Assembly (NCBI GenBank): GCA_017591395.1
Contig: WEDG01008727.1
Span: 1-64,000, forward strand
Source of the DNA: Schistocephalus solidus
Taxonomy: Eukaryota; Platyhelminthes; Cestoda; Diphyllobothriidea; Diphyllobothriidae
DNA: 64,000 bases
Direction of reading: 5' to 3'
Part shown: positions 32,618 to 43,990 of the stretch, piece by piece
How the letters are laid out: each line of letters opens with the position of its first letter
Position numbering within the stretch: the stretch's first letter is position 1
Translations under genes and position numbers: made by a program
The notes under the pieces: generated by a model
Database searches by the model: none
What the model was told of the DNA's origin: nothing
Seen by the model: only the letters and a program-made list of their open reading frames with translations

Positions 32618-33288
32618 AAGCAGGCGAATATTGCCAGCAAAGACAAGGGAGACTGGAATGGCCATTTCTGGCTCATTAGCCGTCATCAGCCAGCCATACG
32701 CAAGCTTATGCGCTGCGGCGCCCGAGGCTCGAACTCGCGACCTTGTTGAGCAGACGTCCAATGCTCTAGGCACTGCGCTTCGAGCTCATTGTCTTGCTGG
32801 TTTTGATCGGGAATATTAACAATGGTATTTGGGTGCTCACCGATCGGGTACAGGACTCACTCGTCCCGATATGCCTTTGGGCGTACTCTTAAGTCCCGCC
32901 AGCAGCCTTCAGGCGGCTAAGTATATAAGCAGAATAATATGACAGACAAAGCCAAGGGAGACTTGAATAGCCATTTCTGGCTTATTAGCCATCATCAGCC
33001 AGCCATCCCCAACACGAGGTGCTGTGGTGCCCGAGGCTCGCACTCGCGAACTTATTGGGCAGAAGTTAAGCTCTTTATCCACTGCGCCACGAGCTGCTTG
33101 TCTTGCCGATTTCTATCGGGAATGATAGCTATGGTATGTAGGCGCTCAACGATCGGATACAGGACTCACTCGTCCTGATGTGTCTTGGGGCTATCTCTCA
33201 AACCACCACCCGAGGCTTGAACCTGCGGCCTGTTGAGCAGAAACCCAATGTTCTAACCATTGAGCCACGGGTTCGTTGTCTTGCCGCT
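32618..33288 (-). mobile_element. Head-to-tail SINE array (three monomers, 309-bp period)
   Basis: There are three minus-strand monomers. The first (32618-32795) is body plus head, the second (about 32830-33115) is complete, and the third (about 33140-33288) has lost its body. The GCTCAC/GCTCAAC tail boxes of the second and third are 309 bp apart. Between monomers lies the linker seen in plus orientation as GTCTTGC-GGTTTTGATCGGGAA. The head of the second unit has a good A box (TGGCGCAGTGGATAAAGAG). No TAG tract is present. Confidence 0.85.
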
Positions 33289-33370
33289 GTACGACTGCTG
33301 GCGGGACCCGAGAGAGTCTCAAGGCAGAGCGGAATGAGTGAGTTCCGTTAGCGATCGGTGAGTGTTTGTC
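33289..33370 (+). mobile_element. Opposed SINE tail closing the array
   Basis: A CTGCTGGCGGGAC block, then AAGGCAGAGCGGAATGAGTG, then TTAGCGATCGGTGAG form a plus-strand tail joined to the third minus-strand head, so orientation flips at the array end. Confidence 0.8.
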
Positions 33371-33463
33371 AATGACCAAGTAGTATTTTCTCTGCACTGT
33401 TCTTGTAACATCTTTCTGATATTTCGGATGGAAAGGTGAAAAGCATTTGTGTGCCATTTACAA

Positions 33464-33751
33464 ATGAATAGGTGGAACATTAACAATATAATCTTCCTAT
33501 TCTTTATAAGCTATATTTTACCCCTGCCTCAATTTTCCAGGGTACTCGATACACTGCCTGCTTACGGAAAACAACGCAACAACGTTCATTGGCTGAAATA
33601 CCGAAAAGGTATTCGTCCTTATCGTAAGCACAACCAACTAGAAAACGGCGTTAAAGTACGTGCTATTTCAACGGAACACCCACCAACGAAAGGTTTTGGC
33701 CGCATGGATTTCACACGCTTCCACACAGTTAATAATATTTTTGAGAAATAA
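33464..33751 (+). CDS. Candidate small secreted peptide or terminal exon, unknown
   Basis: There are two readings of the same frame. (a) From ATG 33464 it encodes 95 residues with a signal-peptide-like start (a hydrophobic IIFLFFISYILPL core at residues 8-20). A strongly basic, hydrophilic remainder follows, with dibasic-type sites (KYRKGIRPYRKH) and a GFGR amidation-like site. (b) A good acceptor (a pyrimidine-rich tract then TTTTCCAG, ending at 33540) would make 33541-33751 a terminal exon. The frame ends at TAA 33749-33751, which lies inside an AATAAA hexamer. I do not recognise the protein. Chance cannot be excluded in a 64-kb AT-rich window. Confidence 0.35.
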   Translation: MNRWNINNIIFLFFISYILPLPQFSRVLDTLPAYGKQRNNVHWLKYRKGIRPYRKHNQLENGVKVRAISTEHPPTKGFGRMDFTRFHTVNNIFEK

Positions 33752-36700
33752 ATATAAATTTTAGTTTTTTAATCATAGTTAAGCGTGAGATATCCCACCA
33801 GAGAAGCGTAACGAGCGCTAACAGGCAATGAAGCAGAAAAGGCTGTCCGCTTAGCAATTTTAAGTGGCTGCCAGTTAAATACCGTTTGAACCCGTTACAT
33901 TCAAATTGAAGAGGTTAAAATGATTAAATAATCTCCGAGGTACGTACACGTTTATGTAACTGCTGTAAATTATGCAATTTAGGGGTCATCTGAAACCATT
34001 TTGCAAAGGCAGAAGAAATCCTATTTCCAGATGGATTTCCAAATAATTATAAGGAAAACATATTTTACTTGTAGGATTTGAAGCTTACTAATAAGCAATG
34101 AGCAAATGAGCGTAAACACAGTATTCATGCATGTTAACTAACCAAAACAAATGGACCTGGCCTATTTTGTGTATTGAAAAAAGCAGGTCAATTAAAGTTA
34201 GAGTGCATTTATTTCCCTCTGAAAAGTTGTGATTAAGTTCAGGTTACTGTAAGAGACATAAAAAAATACGGAAAACCAAGAAAAATAGAAACTTTCTACA
34301 AGATTAATGTTATAAAACTCTTACTTTGTTTTTCCAAGACCTAATTTATAAGCCATTAAGAGTTCATATTATAACAGAGTGATATCTTAAAATTCTGAAA
34401 ATATGTTTCTTGGCATGCATATACGAGACTAAACCTGATGGCAGAACTTGAGATGGTCAGTTAAGTGCATCTGAAAAGACTATCATTTTGCTGAATCTCC
34501 TTGCCCATTCAAAAGATTTCCTTGTAATATGCACATTATAAACAGTTTTAAGAGTAAAAATGCCTATTTTGTGAGATGAAATCAACAATATCTTCAATCC
34601 TGTCATTTTATATGAGATGAAAGCAATATAAGGTTAAGAGATTATCCATAAAAAAAACGTCAGCCACTTGAAACTTGTTTTTTCTTCACGTAAATATAAT
34701 GAAGTAGGATGTTAACATGGGTACTATTTTAGAAAACCAGAGGTTTTGGCAAGTTTAAGAAGACCCCTTGGTACATCTGTGTGATATTTAGCTATAAAAA
34801 AGCAACAGCCTCTGAAGGCAATCTTTTAATCAAGCATACCCCTATTTTTTGCAATTTCGAAAACCCTGTGTGTACCTGTAAAAAGGCCCAGCACCAAGAA
34901 ATTATGGTAACCTTTTAACGCAAGGTAAGGCATCTTTTTAAGCAAGTAAAAAAGTATAATTTTTGCTTATACTCAATGTCTACGCAATCAGAAATTGCAA
35001 TTTACTAATATTTAACCTTTTTTGTGCATCTACGATCGTAGAGCGGAGCCTATATTAAGGAAAGATAAGAAAGATGGATTCAATGTCATGAGAAAAAAGT
35101 GGTTGTTTACATTTAAAGCAAAAAAATGTTTTATCTATTTTCCGAGGTGTAAAAGTCCGCTACATTTATACGAATTTCTTAAATTTAGCTTCCAAATATG
35201 TTAAAGTACGTTGACTCTTACCAGTGTATACATTATTAAGTAGATTTTTAGCAGGGTACTTGTAATTGAAGATTTAGAATGGCTTTAAGGCATTCTGGAA
35301 TTCCCTTTTTCTTGGCAATTGGGTTCAATTTTCGTGAATTTAAAGAGATGACATAAACGACCACCTGCATAAAAATCTATTTAGGGAGCTCACTACTTGC
35401 ATAAATTCTTTTATCAGATATTTTATCTTGAAAGTTTTTATAAACATATGGTACTGATACCATCTTTATGTGCAGTCAATAGAGAAATCTTAGAATCGCA
35501 ATGTATTAACTCATAGTTTAGGACAATGAATCCATATTACTTCACCATCTCTAAAAATAACTTAACTATCTACGAAATAAACGTTTTGAGGATACAATCA
35601 AACTGACGTGCATTTGATTGCATATGTTGCTTCTATTCACCGTTTCCTTCAATGACCGTCCTGTCAGAAAATTATATGATAAAAACTCTCTCATCACAAG
35701 TAAGCAAAATATTTCTCACTTTAATCAATCGCATGAAAAAAGATGCAAAACGGAAATAACAGAGCGAATTCTCATGAAACAGTTTTCGTTATTTACGTTC
35801 AAACTGTGGGCTGTTGGCTTCTTAAGAACCTTAATTTTAAATTGATCCTTGTAAACGTTTTACGTGCAAACTCTCCTAACAGAAAAGTTTCAAACGTTGT
35901 TTTCCTTGTACTATTTTATTTACTCAGTTATATGTATGTCAAGAATTTGCTAAAACTCAAGTTTACTCCTTTCAACGAGCTCTAACGTTTTCAAACTTTC
36001 TTGTTCTTTAAAATAAGTTTATTTTAAACAGCTTAATGCATCATTATTTTGATTTTCATTTACGGTCATTCATGGTAAATTTGGGGTTTTGATCCATTGA
36101 CTGGGAGGGGTTAACGAGTGACAAGAAATATTTCTTCAACTTAGGCACATTTACCGGGATCGTATATTTACTGTACGAATCAGCTCAAGGAAATATAGTA
36201 GACAGTGGTGCCGCGGTAAGTTTATTCGGAGAATGTGCTCCTTCAATCGTCATAGATGATGGACCACACTGACTGGATAAAGATGACCAGGTGACATTTG
36301 CCTGGCCATTTATTAAGCCGTTTTGATGTAAGGATATTCAATTCAACTAGTAGCTGTCTAAGGATTTGCCTGTTATACTAGGACCCGAAAGCACCGGTGA
36401 TTTCGTGAGCAGGGCCTTAAATGGCAGGGGAATTAAAAATAGAGGCCTGCTTCTTACTCTACCGCATTGTGCTCTCTCTCAAAAAAAGAGTTATTGTATT
36501 GCAGTTGTTGCAACCGTCTTTGTTTTAACATTTCAACGTTGAGTGGACCACAGCGTTTGGCTGTAGTGAAAGGGTTATGAAACATTTGGAGACAATATAG
36601 CATTTCGATCGTTTACGAGTTTCCGTGTATATTGCAAATACGCATAAACCTCTGATATTTCATGAAATTAACTAAGATGACGCAGTGGCATGGCAAAACA

Positions 36701-38807
36701 ACACAGCTATGCAGCCAGCTGCCTGAAAAAGTTTTTAAACCAGAATAAGGTTTTTCACCAATCCTGCTTTTCTGGAGAAAAGGTGCTCTAAAAGTGAATT
36801 TCGTTCGGAATTATGGAAGACAAGAGAAAAACTGCAACCTTAACATCATTATGACGTTTCGCCCGATTTACCCATTAGCTTTGTCTTTAAACGTTTCCGG
36901 CTAATGGCTTTGTGTTTTTCAAATTTATGCAAGTTAAAAGGCTACGCAGAACGATGCAACTTGGATTTTATTTAAAAGCTCTATGTTATCTAATATTCAA
37001 TGTATCATGATTAGAAAAACGTCCTTCCGTCAAAAATTGGATCTTTTAACTTTGAACTAATTGCAAGTGGTGTTTTGTGGTAAAAAATTCATTTTCATTT
37101 AGATTAAACGTCCACACGTAAACCGTCAATGATGGTAAATAATTTGATTTGATATATGGGCATGGTTTTACTAGTCAGACATTAAAAGGTGGTATTGCAA
37201 ATTTTAATTCAACTAAAAGAGATATAGAACCTAATATTTCTGGGTGCTATGTAATGTTTAGAAATATGTGAGTTGTACAACTGAAATATTTTGGATTAGA
37301 TTTGTCAGGCTATTCCACTGTTTATGAAAGTAAAAAATGCCTAATTTTCATGGCTGTTCCCATGCTGAATGCAGGTCAAAGGAAATCGCTGTTTTGAAGG
37401 GAAGCAAAGAAAGTGAAGAGTTTACAATTGTCACTTTAGATAAAATACATACAGCTTTACTACTCATTTCCTCCTTTGTGCTGACTGGCAGGATTTAAAA
37501 TATTGCGAATAATGTAGGCATTATGTTTTCCAACTAAAGCCAAATACCTACATTTTGGTCACAAAAGTGCACCAGTTAAAAAGTCGGTATTTGCGAATGT
37601 GAACAGGCAGGTTTCATTAGCGGGAAAATGCACAAACGGTGACAGGATTGTGAATGATAAAGAAACTCGGGCCACTCTTTGCATGTATTTTTATGGTCAT
37701 TTGAAGATTACGTAAATTTTGGAATATTCGCGACTTCATGAAAAACCTATTTACAAGGAATCGAGCTGAAGATATTTAATAAACACCCAGCTAATAAGTA
37801 GCAACCTTCAGTTCACTAAATCACCAAAGACGTAGTAAATGTAATATTAGAATTACAAATTTCCTTCAGAAAAGCGGAAATTTTAAAGACTTAAAATTCG
37901 TGTAGAAATCAAAACATCGATCTTCCGAACTTTTTATCATCTGCCCATACAATCAGATGATGAATGCAAACAACGAACGCTGAAGAACGTTCCCCAGTAA
38001 TCTTAAAAAAATATTTCACGGAAAATATCCTCAGTTAACTTATGTAATACATATAAAGGCAGCTATTAGCCTGTTCAACGTTTGATTAGGTGCTTCAAAG
38101 TGATAAAACGAGCATTCCGTACGCAATGTTTTAATGTAGGAAATATGATTACCTAAGGAATACACTTTATTAACTCTATCTCTAAAATCGACCTATCGCA
38201 ACAAAAAAAGATGTAACAAGCTCTCATTTTGAGACAGTTACGTAAGGAATAACCACTCATACATAATTCATCGAATGATCGAAACTGAGATGGTCAATTT
38301 TACACACTTAAAACGTTATTCCATTTGCCTATTCGTCTAGTTTGTTCCAGATAGTGTCCTTTTTGCATTCATGATATGTTTATTAAACTCTTTTGTCAGT
38401 CAAAATGCTAACACTTTGTGGCAGAAAGCTATTTTATCAAATATTCAGGCATATTTCTATGTATATATGTGCTCTAGACTTAAGACTTGTCTTTATTTTA
38501 GAGGCATGTAAGTAAATCTTGAGGATTTTACCCAATATGATTATCCACACAGGCTGCAAGCAAGAAGGTTATGTTTATAAAACCAGATGGCTAATGGATT
38601 TTGTTAGTTCAACTTGCAAACATGTTTGAGTTCATGCTTTAATATACGGCAATAACACCTCAAAAAAATATCTTGTTTAAGTTTAAGGAGGTCGTTCTGA
38701 TTATTGCAAATGCACGATGTGTATACTTCAAAATAGTGAAACCCTAATATTTTGTTTTTAATTTTCAAAACATATTAAAGTTTGTTCATGTGAAATCAGC
38801 TTGCTTG
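33752..38807. other. Five kilobases of AT-rich sequence without recognised features
   Basis: I see nothing above background here: no SINE, LINE or PLE remnant and no exon with splice support. The few frames over 60 codons (35022-35204, 35618-35845 and 35743-35985) have no domain. It could be intron or intergenic. Confidence 0.45.
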
Positions 38808-38972
38808 CATTCGTTGCTGAATGCTCACCGATCGCTACCGGAATTCAGTCGTTCCGCTCTGCCTTAATGCTTACTCTCGAGCTCCATCAGCAGCCAAACA
38901 GTAGTAAAACAGACAGATGAATATTGTGGCAGTCTCCCAAGTCTTAGCCGGCAATATTCATCTGCTTTCTGA
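38808..38972 (-). mobile_element. SINE with collapsed inverted body
   Basis: The complement of the tail (GCTCACCGATCGCTACCGGA to CAGCAGCC) leads to CAGATGAATATTG. After a few bases a plus-strand body end (GCAGTCTCCCAAGTCTTAGC, then CGGCAATATTCATCTG) follows. It looks like a head-to-head SINE pair whose centre was deleted, leaving a 13-bp inverted repeat. Confidence 0.75.
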
Positions 38973-41900
38973 TAACTAGCAATTTAGAAGCAGAACGGGC
39001 AAAACATTAACAATTTGAGCAATATGGCAGTGTATTTATGGCCACCCATCTGTGCAGTCATAATCGTGGAGCAAAAATGGCATAAAAGGCCGAATTATAA
39101 AGAGAAATGTAAATTCTTTGGTTTGCGTTCGAAAATTTTTATTATTTTCTGACCACTGAAAACACCAGCTGGAAGTCTCATTATGCTTCTTTGTTTTGCC
39201 GTGGACAAGGCTAAGTATGTGAATAGCCGTCAGCAGATGCCCGTATTAAAGCACATTTAAATGGGCAACTTATCAGCGAGCGCTCTTTAGTTATTTGAAA
39301 GCATGTACATTATTTTATTATTTTTGGAGGTTCATTTTATCGAAAAGGATGATTTCGTTTCCGGGTGAGTCTCTAAATATTACCCAACGGGCCACCTATA
39401 AAAAACACCCAAAAACGCATTTCTTTGCTAATCGCTTTCTTGAAAGATCGTATCGTGAAAGTTTTGATAACTGAATCTCTTTATGGACAAGTGATCTAAA
39501 GCACTAAGAAGAATCCGCCCTCAGAAAAAACTTCACAAGAATTTGATGGAAGAAGAGTTCTCTTAACATTTACAGACACAAAATTGTATCCTTATGATTG
39601 TACCTGCAATTATACTCAAAGTCACGTTATTAATGATTATTTTTGGAGAATATTTAATTGAAATGGGTGTAGAAGAGATTTTACTGCTCTGGGTTCAATT
39701 TGAGTTGGTAATTTGCACGGGCGGGTATTCCTCACCTCTAAAATATCAGCACATGCCTGCAACAGGGATTTTCGCGTGTTCGAAATTTTTATTTTTTTAA
39801 GAAATTGGCTTTTCTTACCAATGAAATAGCATTTTTTATGCTTTTAGCATTTTTCTTTAACTGGGTTCGTTCATTATTACTTTTTATTTTGGTTAAACGC
39901 TTTTAGACTGGCGTTAGCGGGTTGTCGATTTAAGTCATTTACTGAATGGACAAATCATGGGCGTCTCAAACAAACGATGTCGTGAGAGCGATATCATTGC
40001 TTTTCGAAAATGGTAAAACCTGTTTTTTTGAAAACAACTGGTTTTTTACACTTGTTTTGCCTGAATTATGGGGACTGAAAAATTTATCAATAGATTGACA
40101 GTTGTTTGGTTAAGCTAGCTTCTTAACTTTCGTTTTTCTCCTAAAGAGCAGCTGTGGTATAGCATATTGCCTTTTGTAAAGAAAATGTTAATTAACGTCT
40201 ATTTCTATGGGTTTGTGGTGGATTCCCTATCTCATGAAATGTCAAACGAATTTCTGAAAGGTCTTTTCGATTATAACAAATCACGAAAGTGGGGTTGTCA
40301 TATTGATTAGCATGCAGCCTTATCCCAAAATATTCCATCCGCAGTAGCATACCGGCTTTCGAAAGAGCTTCTTTCGTACAGCCCGCAAAAATTATAACCT
40401 GTAAAGAATAAGTACTTTGGTGATATGCATTTTCTTCTTTGATTTTCAATGAGCTTGTTAATTCAGATATACTTTACAGAAAGCACGTGCAAAAATATTT
40501 ATTTCTCGTACTCGCTTGCTAGAAAATTGCGTCTTCTGAAAATTGCGTACTTGAAGGAATGGTACAGTTCGGTTTTAAAAACGTTTATAATTATGAGATT
40601 TTTTTGAAAGACTTTGAAATTTTTAACGCATAATACATCGTAGCCGGCAATTTAGTAATGTTACCGACAATGTATACTATGTGAGCTATGCATACAGTAG
40701 AGACATTTGTGATTGTTCATTCCACAGATTGTGTACAACATGTAGTTTGGAAACCGTGAATTCAATTGCGACGACCGGTAGGGTTCAAATTATTAAGCAA
40801 TTTATAAAATTTTAAAAACAGAATGATACCTGTTCTTCAATTTTACAATTTTACAAAGATGTAATGGGGTATAAAACGAGTGCAAAAATATTTTTATGCA
40901 TGTTTGCTGTGAAATGTACTTTAATTAATAAGAACATCGAAAATAAATGAGGAAATTGCATAATAATTAAGTAGCCATATTTTTACAGAGTATTATTTTG
41001 CCAGTGATCAGTAAGAGACTCTTTCAATAGCCGGCATCTTACCGTGACTGAAAGCTCTTGAGATTAGACTACATGATAATAAATAGGACAACCCCACATA
41101 AGTAATTTACTGAAATTGAAAACACGTTTCGGAATTTCAGTTGATAATTCATCAGATAGGGAAATCTACTGTTTGTTTCGCAAGAACGCTTTTCCGTAAA
41201 GGGTTAAGCTAATACTTACAATACAATGGGCCTGGGCTCTCTTGAACTAAGTACCTTGAATTTGAGGCCCACATATAACTCGTTTGGTTGCCTACCTTAT
41301 GTGCTAACGCCATTCTCAGTGTTCATGCAGGTCTGAGGGAATCGTTCGTATGGTAAAGCAGACGCAAGGTGAATTCCAACTTATGTGGTTTCTTTATGAA
41401 ACACAGATTTTCTGTCGAATAATATCCATTGTGAGCATTCTTATCATCCTCTTATTGAAGAAAATTGTATCCATTTATTTTTAAAATAATTAACAGTGGA
41501 TTTAGGTGTTTTGTCAATTTTAATTTATCCGTCATTCAAAAACGCTTTTAAGGTGAAATTGGCGGAAACACCTATCTTAAAAATGACTTTGAGATGGAGG
41601 CAAATAATATGCGCAGGTTTATGTTCTACTTGCCTCTACTATGCTCGTCAGCAGAAACTGTTGCCAAACTTTTGCAAATGAGTCAACATTGCCTTATGTC
41701 GCACTCACAACAAGACTAATTTTTAAATTTTACAGCTAGAACTCTAAGGCCGAAGTCTACTGCGCCGATCTTTTGCGTAGCCATTAATGAGAGGAGACAA
41801 CTCAATGCAAGATATGTATTCATCCCACCATTTTAGAACCAACTTTGAAAATCAGACGATGCACGTAACCATACAGGACTTTGATTTATGACTTGAGATT

Positions 41901-43120
41901 TTTTAAGAATTTTTGTTATGAACATACCCATTTTCCAAAATTAAAAATCAGACTGTATGCCTGTAAACTATCAAAATGCCATGTATTTTTCAGGCATTTA
42001 CTACAAAAAAACACTTTGAATTGAAAGATATTTTTAAAAGCTTGCTAGACATTTTTATAAGGGATTTATCCTGTTCTCTGAAATATTAACACATCCTTTC
42101 TTTGGGTTATTAATTCGCGATATTTTTTGATTAAAACAGACCCTATTGTAATTTTGTTGATGTGAGAAAATTACTTTTTAAAAGTGAATCAGTATATCAG
42201 TATATTTGAGGGAGATTAAGGTGAGTCACCTTGATATTCCCTTTTTGTACATCCGAGCTGTGGTATCAAAAAAATAGTATCTCGATATGTTGGCGAGGCC
42301 ATCATAGTGGAACATAGTTATAAAAGAGCAGACACTGAAAATAAAACTCCCGATAATATTTATGAGAAAAAAAACAGTCGCCCTTGGAATGTTTAACAAC
42401 TCTAGTTTTATGTTGGCTACAAACAGTCAATATTTCTATCCATTTGTAGCTGACGGGGATATTTTTATAGATGCTTGACCTATTAAAATGGTGAGATTAT
42501 AAATGCTGATTCAAATGTTTCAGCTGAATTCTTTCTGGTTTTGGTCCTTCATCATATCGTAAAAGGGCTCAAGTTTAAGGTCCTGGTGCAAAAATAATTT
42601 TCTGACTGGCCAAGCACCCAAAATTTTCGGAAGGAAACAATAAGGCACTTTTAGACACGTATGCGTAACATGTGAGAACGCAAAGAGCGGTGTACACCCT
42701 GCAACATGGGAAAAAATTCTCCCAAATTATTGCCCACAACTTTGAAGCAGGTTTCAGGTTCAACTTCGCAGCCAGTATAATAAGCACCCACAGCAGAAGC
42801 ATAGCAAGCGAGAATTCATTGTAACGTGGACGTAGGATGAATACTCAGTCACTCAATATATCGATTTGTCACCGGTTTACAGAGCCCTGTGCAGTCACCG
42901 TCAGACCTCTGTCCCTAATCTTTTTTGGCTAGTATTTCTTACAGTTGTAGCTTTTATTTCTTATTTCTATAAGGGCTTAAAAATTCAAAAGAATAAACAA
43001 ATGTTTTCGTTGCTCGGTTAGCTATATTCCTTAAAAAAATTCAGGAAACTTAAAGATTCAGATAAATTGCTGGCATAATCTCCAGAAAACCCAAATCGCA
43101 GCACCCAGCGATCGCATCTA
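38973..43120. other. AT-rich non-coding stretch
   Basis: No repeat family or exon was recognised. Frames at 39594-39800, 40192-40449, 41496-41681 and 42575-42802 have no domain that I can identify. Confidence 0.45.
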
Positions 43121-43200
43121 CTTCTTCTCAGTTACTTCCTGGGCCTCGCATTTTCGCTGAGGAACAGAAGAAGAAAAAGACGAAGAAGAGGTGATCAGTG

Positions 43201-43242
43201 GCCTGACGTTTCGGAGTCTCTCTCGAAACAATCGTCAGAGAC
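43201..43242 (-). ncRNA. Hammerhead-ribozyme-like motif, left arm
   Basis: The minus strand reads GTCT (stem I 5'), CTGACGA, a stem II region with GAGAGAG loop, GAAACGTC, AGGC (stem I 3'). Stem I pairs as GUCU/AGGC with one G-U. The CUGANGA and GAAA core boxes, the GUC cleavage triplet and the palindromic ACGU of a minimal stem III are all present. Stem II pairs poorly in this copy. Confidence 0.5.
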
Positions 43243-43660
43243 AGTAACGGAAATGGTGAGAAAGGCACAAGGTGAGCAGTATTTATAGTACTTAGTGGCC
43301 ATGCGATCACATATGTACTACAATTAGCAGCTATCACGATCATCATATTCACGATAGCCATATTCCGTGTTGAGGCCACTGCTGAGCCGTGAAATGGGTC
43401 ACATGGAGAGGTTGTGGGTGAACGACCCTTCCAATGACAGTGAGCCAAATTGCCGGGTCATTATCATGCGCACATCCAACATGGATGATGAAATCAAGGC
43501 CATTAACGACTCGGACGCGGATGGCCAAGCTATCATCGCATCAATTACGACCCCCAGGGGTGATCACGATAGCTGCTAATTGTAGTACGCAGGTGATCGC
43601 ATGGCCACTAAGTACTATAAATACTGCTCACCTTGTGTCTCTCTCGCCTTTTCTGCTACT

Positions 43661-43705
43661 GCCTCTGATGATGGGTTCGAGAGAGAATCCGAAAGGTCAA
43701 GCCAA
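43661..43705 (+). ncRNA. Hammerhead-ribozyme-like motif, right arm
   Basis: GCCT is followed by CTGATGA (43665-43671), one extra base, stem II GGGTTC / GAATCC (one G-U, GAGAGA loop), GAAA (43691-43694), GGTC and AAGCC. The 5' strand of stem I would overlap the T before CTGATGA and pairs with one mismatch. The base after GAAA is G instead of C, so the ACGU palindrome is lost. It is probably weaker than the left-arm copy at its cleavage end but better in stem II. Confidence 0.45.
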
Positions 43706-43784
43706 TAAAAGCCATGTTCAAGTGCTCGCCTGTTCTCATCCTGAACTACTTCCTGGAACTCACCTGTTCGCTTCTATCACCAAT

Positions 43785-43990
43785 CACTGAGGGACGCTCA
43801 TCAATCTCTGACGGAACCCATTCGTCCCGTTTTGCCTTGGGGCTCACTCTCAAGCAACTCTAGCAGCCGCACAGTGGCTAGTAGTAGTAAAGGCAGATAA
43901 AAAATGCCAAGAATGGAATGGCCGTTCCTGACTTATTAGTCATCGTCAGCCAGTTATACCCCACCTCTCGATGCGAGCAGTTGTGACAGA
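43785..43990 (-). mobile_element. SINE copy, head lost
   Basis: The complement of the tail (CGCTCATCAATCTCTGACGG...TGCCTTGGGGCTCACTCTC) is followed by CAGCAGCCGCACAGTGGCTA, a short GTAGTAGTA tract and the body with deletions (ATGCCAAGAATGGAATGGCC). The tRNA-like head is not recognisable. Confidence 0.75.

Larger units (their letters stand above)
43180..43712. mobile_element. PLE-like element with inverted terminal repeats and hammerhead cores
   Basis: The arms 43180-43340 and 43557-43712 are inverted repeats of about 160 bp around a 216-bp centre. Each arm, read outward, holds a TACTATAAATACTGCTCACC block with a TATA-like box, then a hammerhead-like core, then divergent sequence. The centre is open in one frame (43367-43579) but has no recognisable domain. 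Inverted terminal repeats carrying hammerhead motifs are characteristic of Penelope-like elements, so I infer a non-autonomous PLE derivative. A generic foldback element is the alternative. Confidence 0.65.

Noticed and set aside
36160..36270. Short segment reading like an exon (GECAPSIVIDDG)
   Set aside because: The frame stops at once after this block and the resemblance to the actin start is only a few residues.
43367..43579. Acidic 70-codon frame in the centre of the inverted-repeat element
   Set aside because: It is open and Asp-rich but has no recognisable domain and is too short for a transposase or RT; left as undefined element interior.
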